The notes beneath the pieces were generated by a model. The model saw only the letters and a program-made list of their open reading frames with translations, made no database searches and was not told where the DNA came from. Below are positions 36,801-45,800 of a DNA stretch of 64,000 nt, piece by piece. The DNA comes from Rhynochetos jubatus (taxonomy: Eukaryota; Chordata; Aves; Eurypygiformes; Rhynochetidae). A program made the translations under genes and the position numbers. The stretch spans positions 20,934,700 through 20,998,699 of the forward strand of contig CM050657.1 of NCBI GenBank assembly GCA_027574665.1, read 5' to 3'. How positions within the stretch are numbered: the first letter of the stretch is position 1; the number at the start of each line of letters is the position of its first letter.

Positions 36801-39800
36801 AGACAAACAATTCTCTCACAGTCCAGTGGCTGGGATGTTCATGTTGGGTGTGGGGGATCCAGGTTGGAGTCATGGCTTGTCATTCCCTCACAACCCACAT
36901 GTTACTGCCTGTTCTAGGGCGGATCAGCCTCTCCTCCCAGAGCTGCTCCGCTTTCTCTGCTCGCTGGGAAAGACGCTTGAACCTGGCGAATGCCTTGTTC
37001 ACCAGATACCACTTCAGGTCAGTCAATACTGGACTTTTTCTGCTAAGTAGAATAGCTCTGGCATAGCTGCCTCTTTCTTCCTCCCTACTTCCACAACTGT
37101 TAGGGCTGCATGTGCAGTTTAAGCTGACCTAGCTGCTCAGTTCCATTTCTCTCTCGACTCCCTGAGGCAGATTTCTACCTTCACTTTTATGACAGTGTTA
37201 ATGCTCATCTCATTCTTGGTGAGCAGGTTTGGGCAGCTAAACTGGTGGAAAATGATTCTTTTTTTTTTTTTTTTTTTTTTTTAGTAGAACTAGCTTTGTG
37301 TGAGTCTGGATTGTCTCACTGCAGGGGAAGCTCAGTGCCAGTGCCAGCACAGCGGAGGTGACAGACATGCAGATGGATGGCAGGACTGTGGCAGTGCCAC
37401 TCTGGATTATTTTACACTGCTGTGCAACTGCAGACTCAGACAGAAGTTCCTGCTCCACCTAATCTTAACCATCTGGGTAGGAGTTTGGAGGAGGTTTTCT
37501 TTTCTTTCTCCCTGTATCAACAATGAATTTGATCCGGAATCTAAAAAGCTTTCCACCATTTCAGCAAAATCAGTAAGATCTCAGGATGCCAAATCAGTTT
37601 TCTGACCAAAATCCTTCTATTTCATCCTAAAATTTCCCGACTAGTTACAGGGGGACAGAAAGAATCTGACTATGAGAACATACATGAAAGCAACTAGTTA
37701 AAAATCCCACCCCAGCACCACACAAGTGATGCTGTGTGCCCTGCGCTCTTGTTGGTGACACAAGTCATGTAACACCCTGACAGACCAAATCCCAGTTTTG
37801 TCTCAGGAATTCTTAGGATTCCCAGGCACTGGAAATGATCCTCTTGGCCATCATGAGATGGTCATGCTTTGGTGACATGGAGCATGACCATGGTTCAGCT
37901 CCCTTGGGGCAAAGGAAAGCAGGTTTGAGCTTGCGTACGTTCTGCAAAAAGAGGTTCATGTGCTTGCACACTGTTCCCAGCTTCACTCTACTGCTGTTGG
38001 AAAAGATTTTAGATGTTGGCTGACCTGGTCCATAGTTGCATTTAAAATGTGATAATTAGTGTGAGTTTATAATTAGTCTATTACAATTATCTCATTTAAG
38101 TTGTATTTGCGGGATGAATTTCCAATCTTGGCCTGTATTTTCAGGTGCTAGTAATTTTGAAAAATGATTAATCGTCTGAATTAAGATTTCTTATGTGCAT
38201 CTAAACTCAAAAGCAATCCTTAGAATAAAGCTGTGCGAAGAGCTTGTTTTTGAATCCCGCTGAATGTTCTCTTATAGCAAATTTTAGAAATTAGACCTCC
38301 TCTTCCAGAAACTAAAAAGAGAAAAGGCAGTCCAGCAGATCTTATTCATGAAAAATTCTCCAAACCCTCCTAGTCAGTGGGAGTTTCACACCAAGAAAGG
38401 CCACATGATGAGGTAAGAAGCACTGTTTTAATCTGAGCTAACCAAATTTGTGGAGAAGTGTGAAGTTAGTAATAGATTTGAATAACGTTATACCTAGTCA
38501 AGGTTATTTTCATACTTCAGGTTCATTCAGGTTCTATCTGTTGGTGTGTGGTTTTTAGCAGGGTTTTTGACAATGGGTGTGTCTGTGCAATTTTTATTCC
38601 TGGTTTTTGACTTTTTAGTGGGAGATAAGTGGAACTCCTCATCCCTAATGTTTTTAGATCCTAAAGGCCAAGAGCATGTCTGTTCTCCTGAATCTCCTTA
38701 AGCTTTCATCAGAATACCTTAATTCTATCTGCTGGGGCTGGCAGCCTTACTGATAACTAAAAATGTTCAGAATTTCCTATTATAGGATCCTTACTTGTAG
38801 GTGCTCCCAACCTTCTGATGCTCATAATCATCAGGGTTACATTTTTACTTACTGTCTGCCATGGGCAGATAATTTTTTGTACATTAAAAATAATAGCAAT
38901 TTCTTAGGCTTAGGGAAACATTATTGGATCTCTATTAAGGAAAACAGAAAACCTGTTGTTCTATCCTTTGAGAAGCTTTGGTTTCTATTGAAATAAGAGT
39001 TGAAATTTGGGGGTTGCCAGGGCTTCATCTTTGCCACACTTATGAAAATCCACAGAAATTATAGGCCCCTTTTCACTCTCTGCAATACACACAAACTTTA
39101 GAGTAGCTTTTAGCATCTAAAATCCCTGAGCTCTACTGCCCATGGAGAGAACATGTTCCCGGCTCAGGGATAAGAGAAACATTTCTGCTACTGCAGCTCT
39201 AAAAACTGCCTGGTCCAGTTCTAGGCACTGCGAATAAAGGCCATTTCTGCTGTATCCCCAGTTATTCTAGTGCTGAGTCCAGGCAGCACAATGAGAAAAC
39301 TACTTGCCTGAAAAACAGAGGGAGCAAGACTCAAGCATGGAGAGGGAGGGGTCATCTTCTGGACCAGGAGGCTGCTATGAAGAGAGGATTTCACCCACAG
39401 CTGGGTGCTTCAGGAAATGGTGAGTTGGAAAAAGCTGCAAAAAGTAGCACTGGAGGAGGGGTGAGACGCTAAGATTGTATGAGGAGCCAAGGGGTGAAGA
39501 GGCTGGTGAACGACCGGACACTGACATATGAGCTGCAGGAGGGAAGAGATAGGAATAATGTTGTCTGGGAAACAGTAGGCTGAGGAAATTGTGTGGAAAA
39601 TTACAAGTTGAAGCTGTTAGAAAAGGAGTGAAATAAAGAGACTGGTTGAGGACCTGAGGGTCAGGGTATGTCCGGTGAAGCAGACCAGACTGGGAGAGCT
39701 GGAGGGCAAAGCCTAAACCTCACTGGGTAATGAAACCATGACTGGTCTGAAAAACCTGAGAAGCGCAGACTGGGTGGAATAGGTGGGCAGCCTGGGATTG

Positions 39801-42800
39801 GGATCCCCATTGGCTGCATGCTGGAAGGGTACTTAATTAGAATTGTGTATGTAATTGCTTACTGCTCTGTATGATCCTATGAAACATGAGATTTTGACAG
39901 TAATAATATTTCAATTCCTATAGGGTCTATTTTTACTGTTGGGATTGTTTTTTGTTTTTAATTCTTTTGCCTGCAAATACTGTTGCTCTTAGACTTTTTA
40001 AGATTCAGATTGTACACAAAGAGGGATGGGGAAACACTTTCTCTCTCTAAAAGAGCAAAAAATGGTAGTGTGACAAAATACAAAGGTTTGGTCAACATTG
40101 TTTGCACCAGCTATTCCTGACTTCACCACTTGCAAACTGAAGCACCATTGGCAGCATAGAGAAGAGGTGACTATAAGGAATCTATTAAGTAGAAAGAATC
40201 TGCTCGAGTAGGATATATGACCTTTTGCAATACAGTTCCCAGTCCCTCTAGAGGCTTTCCCTGCTTTTCTGGTTAAACCAGGCTATAAAAGCAGTGCCCT
40301 CTGCTGCTCAGGACAAACAGTGCTGCGCTACGGGATGCTAACCCGAATTCACACCAGCATCCTCTGACGGCAGAGGTGACTTATTTGTATCCACTGATGT
40401 AGTACTTCTATTCTTTGAGCTTAGATGAAGTGTAATCAAACGATTTTTAGCTGATCCTCATTTCTCTGAATTGGAGGTTTCACAACCAGCCTAAAGAAAT
40501 GGTTTGTTGTGCACTGGTAGACCAATGACCTTGCAGTCAGCTTTGCAACATGAAATTTCACACTGAGTTTCACTTCCGCTGTATCTAGTGGCCCATAATA
40601 AAGCCATAACATTTTTGGAATCTGATTCAGTGGGAAATGATGATAGGTAAGTAATACAGTCATGCTGCTAAAACATCTGTATTGTAGTAGAAACGAAGGG
40701 AAGTCATCAGCCTATTAACTGGTAATATAGGGTAGACACTGATTAGTGAATCTCCTTTCTAGGGTTTGAAATAACTAATTTGCTGGTCTCTGTGGGAGCT
40801 GTTTCAGCTGAGGCTGATGGTTGTGGATGGACACCCCAGGTGGATGTTTTTCTGTGATGGCTTTCTATAATCTCAGTCTGCACAACTGCGGCCACGCTGA
40901 AGCTGGAAAGACTGACCACAGTGGGGAAGAGCAACTCTGTTAAACTCAGTTCCTTCCATGCCTTTAGCTCTGGTTACTCTGAAAAACAGAAGTTGTGCTA
41001 GAAGCTCAGCACTGCAACGTTCAGGGCAAGTCAGCCTTGTAGCCGGGAAGTGGCTCGTCATGTGAAGGGTTTGGATCTTTGTACACTGCGCAAGACTCAG
41101 AGGGAGCCACACGATCTTGTGGAGAACCCCAGACTGCTACGGGGAGCTGGGGACTGCACAGGAGAAAGGTCATGGGAAAAATTAATTTGAGAATAGTTAG
41201 GCATAAAAACGCTCTTAAGAAGTATCTTACAGAGGCGCATGGCAGATTTTGGAACACCAGCAATAATGTTTGAGGTCATTTTGTTTTCAGACGTTAATGT
41301 TCTGAGTGCAATGAACTACACTACTATTCTCAGAGCTTTGAATAACACACAGATCCATGTCACTGTTGGATTTGAAGGAGCCTGTGGTGCTTTTCCTTAA
41401 TCAGTGTTAAAAATATGTCCCATCTGAGTACAATTCAGATAATTATTCATTTTCCTGAGCTGTTTATTACATTCCCCAGGTGTGTTTACTTCTTGTCCTA
41501 AATTTGAGGCGTGGCTTTATGTGAAGTGACATCGCTACCTTTGAAGAATGCACTTGTGTCAGACCTGCTGGTTATCTTCATGCAAGGAGAAGGGATTGTG
41601 CCTGCCCAGCCCTAGCATTGGTACGCTTGCTGTAGGACACCACTGAATGTGAAGGGATGTGGCACAGATGCCCCACCTGCCCTCAGGACTGTGGGGATTC
41701 ACTCCTGAGAGCTCTGTGGACCTTCCCAGTGCTGTTCAGAGTGCCTGTGCTGTCCTTCCTGCAGAACTGCTAGCTTCTGCTTTCAGAACTCTTAGCTGAC
41801 AGGTACCAGTTTTGCTCTTCTGGGGAGTGATTAAATGCATTTCTTGAGACCAGTGATAATATTTTAGATGACTTACCTACACAATGACCTATTTTCCCCA
41901 TAGAAGGGGAGAATAGTGGTTATTCCAAATAATGGCAGTATCCCTGTGCTCCTGCAGGCTTTTCACAATGCGGATTTCTAGTGGTTCTCTCATAAATTAC
42001 AGCCAATCTTTTGGAGAAGGTCAGAGGGGTACATGGGCTTGGTTTGAGCTGGAACTCTGGTCACATTCTCAGCCAAATTTCTCTCCTTAGTTGCCAGGGA
42101 TGATGCCACTCAGCAGCATTGCCTGCTTTTCACAGACACATGACTTAGAACATGTACTGACCTGTCAAGCACTGTGCTCAGCAGCATCTTTGATAAAACT
42201 GACTCCCAGCACAGGCTCATTGTTTCCAGCTCCAGGGAGAATCAGAATTTGCACGTTTCAGAGCTGCCTAAGTGGCAGTGTCAGGATGTCAGAGACTGAC
42301 AGTGATGATTATGCCGCAAGGAGAGGAAGACAGATGGATATGACTTTGCAGCAGACTCTGTCTAGTTTCATATGCTCAGTTTAATGCCAAAGGGCAGTCA
42401 ATTTTAGCCAGGGCAATTAATTTATTTCAATACAATTTGACAGTTTGCCTACTTTTTTTTCCTGGAGTCCTCTCCATAAGGAAAGGTGCCACGAAAGGCA
42501 CTGTGTACTATACCAACACAGTGGGGCTCAGGAATTAGGACCACACAGTGCAGTATAATGCATGCACCTTTAGAGAGCAAGTGTTGAGCACTTCCAGCTT
42601 GATCTTCTACAGTACAAGCAGGGACTCTCTCTTAGTTATGCACACAAGAGATGAGGAGCTGGAGGGGGAGTTTGAGAGAATACCTGACTCATACGTTTGA
42701 AAATGAAAGGTTTAATAGCTGCCTCTCTCTCTGCTTGGCTGCAGTGGCAAGAAAGCAGGAGTGAGGGTAAATTTATGGGTTGTGGGATCAGGGCCTTTTG

Positions 42801-45800
42801 CTGGACCTGTTACTGAGGGATTTAAGCCAAAAGGGGCTACCTCACTGAATGTCTCTGTTGCCTATCAGTTCTTCAAAGTAAACAGTGAACAGAAAGTCAG
42901 AATACTCAAAAAGCATCTTTGTAGCTACTTTCTCAGCTATAAAATCCAGTTTTCCCTGTGGGGGCATGTAACAGGCTTCAGGAGAACCCTCTGGGAAGGC
43001 CAAGAATGGGATCACCCTTATGTTGGGATGTTCCATAAGGGAATGCTCACAGGCTTTTCTTATTCTCCCAACAAGATGCTTAAAGGGGGTTGCCTGCTTT
43101 GCTTACACCACCAGGTGATCCTACATCACATTCTGTGTGTGCACTTCCTTACCTTTGGATCCATAGTTCGTCTAACATTGTCTTATCAGAGTTTACTGGA
43201 GATGGTGACCCCGTAGGAGATAAGACGTCTAAAGGCTCTTTAATGGGCTCGTTGTTTTTGAGTGAACCTGTGACATAAGAGAAAGTCAAGACAGTGTTAA
43301 AACAGTTGTTTTCCTAAAGGTCAATTTTACTTTTACTGTAGGTAGTGGTTTGCTTACACCAAAGACAACAGGAGGACCACAAAAATAGCTACATTTTAGC
43401 TTGGGTTTTCAAACAAGCTTGAAGTAGTGCAAGTTTGTATAGCTTTTGTCACAGCCGTTGTCACAGCTGCACATGCAGTCGAGAAAAGGTGAAGGTAGAT
43501 GTACTGTATCAGTTCTTATGTATGAGAGTCTCACTCTCACCACTGAAAATTGGGTCCCAACATTAGTCATTTTCAGTGCAATTCTTTAAGCAGAAGAGTT
43601 TTAGCTGTGTGTGCCTGTGCATGTCAATATTTGGTTTCCCGTCAGGGCTTCATTACTGCTCTTCTTTCAGGCTCACAGTAGATGCTCAGTTTACTGGATA
43701 TTTCAAGGCCAGGTTTGGGTGAGACAGGAGCTTTACTTTTAATTGCTTCTCCAATTTCCCTCAGATGACTCTCTGATCCTTTCACAGGGAGCCAAAGTTT
43801 TATTAAGTCTATGACTTAGTACTGCAGTACTTGGCAGGAGAGGATGCATCTCACTTCTCAAATGAAACCTCCTGTTGTTTGAGGCCTGTTGATAAATGGC
43901 CTTGTTGTTTTTTATTAGAAATATTTTGGTCTAAGTCATAATTCTGTTTGCATTTCAAACTGGTGCCAGCACAGGCAGGTCAATGTTCTGATTGGAGCTG
44001 GTTTCTGATGCACCCTTTTAATCAGTGCTACAGATTTTCAGAGGGAAAGGATGAAATCCAGACTTTTTAAACTTCCTAAGACAGTGCCAAGGGCTTATGA
44101 AATGCTAGATTGAGTTATTCTCTTTGCCTTTTGAATAGTTTAAACATTTTATCCTTCTGTCAGAGGAGATTGCTTAAAAAAACAAACTCTCTTTCCAGCT
44201 AAAGGAAAGCATCTATTATGTTTTACAGCTCCTAGGCTCTAAGCCAAAGCTCGGCTGGTGCAAAGGGTGCCTGTATAAAAGCCTTTCTCTCTGCTGGATT
44301 TACACTCTTTTAAATTATTTTTCTTGTTCTCATTTCTTGAGTCTTTATTTTTCCTGTTTTGTATCCTACTCTGTGTTTTCCCCTGTATCATTCCCTCTCT
44401 TCCTTTCTCCTTTCCTTCCTCTCTCCTCCCCCCTAGTCATTCCCTAAGCAAAATGAGAACAGGTTTGCATTTGAGCTTGAGTCAGACTCTTGGATAGCTG
44501 CTGTTCAAACGGGTTTGAAGTCAAGATAAAAGAGCTCACCCATCCCTTGCTTCCATGCACGTCAGCAAATGCTGTCAGAAGTTGCTCCTGCTACAAATGA
44601 GGCTGGTGTGGAAGCACCCGCTGTCCAGCTTCAGGGAGAGGGGATGGTATCAGAGGAGTAGAGGGAGAGGGTAGAAGAGCTCCTTGCACAGGCTTAGCTG
44701 AATTTAAAAGCTGTAGTTCTGAGCTGGGCTTGCCACAGTCATACTGGAGAAATAGCCATCGCTCCTAGCCCAGGTCTTGCTGTACGGACTGGAGAGATGT
44801 TGTTCCCAGTGTGTCCTGCTGAATAATTGCAGATATGGAAGAAAAAGCCCCGTTTGGAACAGATCCTGTTTCAGCAATGGTAACACAGAGAGGGGGTTGT
44901 GGGAGAGAAGCTCAGATCAGCTTCTGTGGATGCTCTAGTGAGCTGCTAAGAGAGAAGCCCTGCTTGTAGCTTGTCCTTCCTCAATGACACTGGCTAGACA
45001 GAAGGGATGGCCTCCTGTGCCATTGTCCTGATGCGGTGATGCTGCAGATGTCTGAAGAAGGTGCGTCCTTCTCTGCTGGTCCTGCTGCAGTGGCACCAGA
45101 AGGTAACAGGGCAGAGGGCCTCCTCAGCAGCAGTCTGGATGCTGTGATGCCTGGAGAGCAGGAGCGAGGGCGAGTCTCTTCTGTGCTCGCTCTGCAGCAG
45201 TGCTCTGGGCAGCCGGTGAGAGGATGGTTCTGCTCTGGTCCTGCTGCCTGCACTGGGAGGGTGGAGAGCAGCTCTGCTCTGGCATAGGCGACGCTCAGTT
45301 TATCCACAAACCTCATTGACAACAGTAGCAGAATATTAAACAGGAGCTCTTTGCTTTGCTGCTGTCTGCTTGGAAACTTGGAGAAGGGAGGGAACTTTCC
45401 TTCTGTCTGTGCCACAGGGTTGAATGGGCCTTTATACTGCTGAAATAGCATGGTTTCCTTGGTGAGGAAAGCAGGAGACACCTATTTTCCTGGAGACATT
45501 TCCCAGACCTCCCTTATTTTGGGGTGGAGGATGTCCTTTGTTTTCTTAGAGAACTTGGTCTGCTTTCAGGGGTTGAAGTGTGTGCTTTACCACTGCATAA
45601 CAAAGCAGTACCTTCCAGCGACTTGCCGAGCACTCCAACGCCCGGACTAGTGTCCTGTCATTCTGACTCATGCAGCCAGCCAAAGTTCAGAGTCCAGTGC
45701 ATCATTTCTGTTAGATTATAATCTGAAGATAGGATAGGTATCTTCACCGTTATTTACAAGGAGTTAGTTTCTCTGAATACCTGGAAGGCCATTTTCAGTG

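Larger units (their letters stand above)
33330..43152 (-). other. NGEF: NGEF intron 2 of the long form
   Basis: In the long form the intron runs 33156-43152 (10.0 kb), and the short-form promoter and first exon sit inside its 3' end. From about 34.7 kb upward the sequence is AT-richer and featureless to me apart from a 24-T run at 37259-37282. No exon with good splice sites and conserved protein was recognised. Confidence 0.75.

Noticed and set aside
37259-37282. 24-T run considered as the poly(A) tail of a retroposed copy on the - strand
   Set aside because: No recognisable gene body precedes it and no flanking target duplication is visible.
43193-43198. Internal donor TCTCCA|GTAAAC in NGEF exon 2
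   Set aside because: Splicing there would end in phase 0 and break the frame into exon 3, and the outer donor AAAG|GTAAGG is stronger.
44981-45481. A 166-codon - strand frame in the NGEF intron
   Set aside because: No recognisable domain, Ser/Arg/Pro-rich low-information composition, and no flanking splice sites in phase with NGEF exons.
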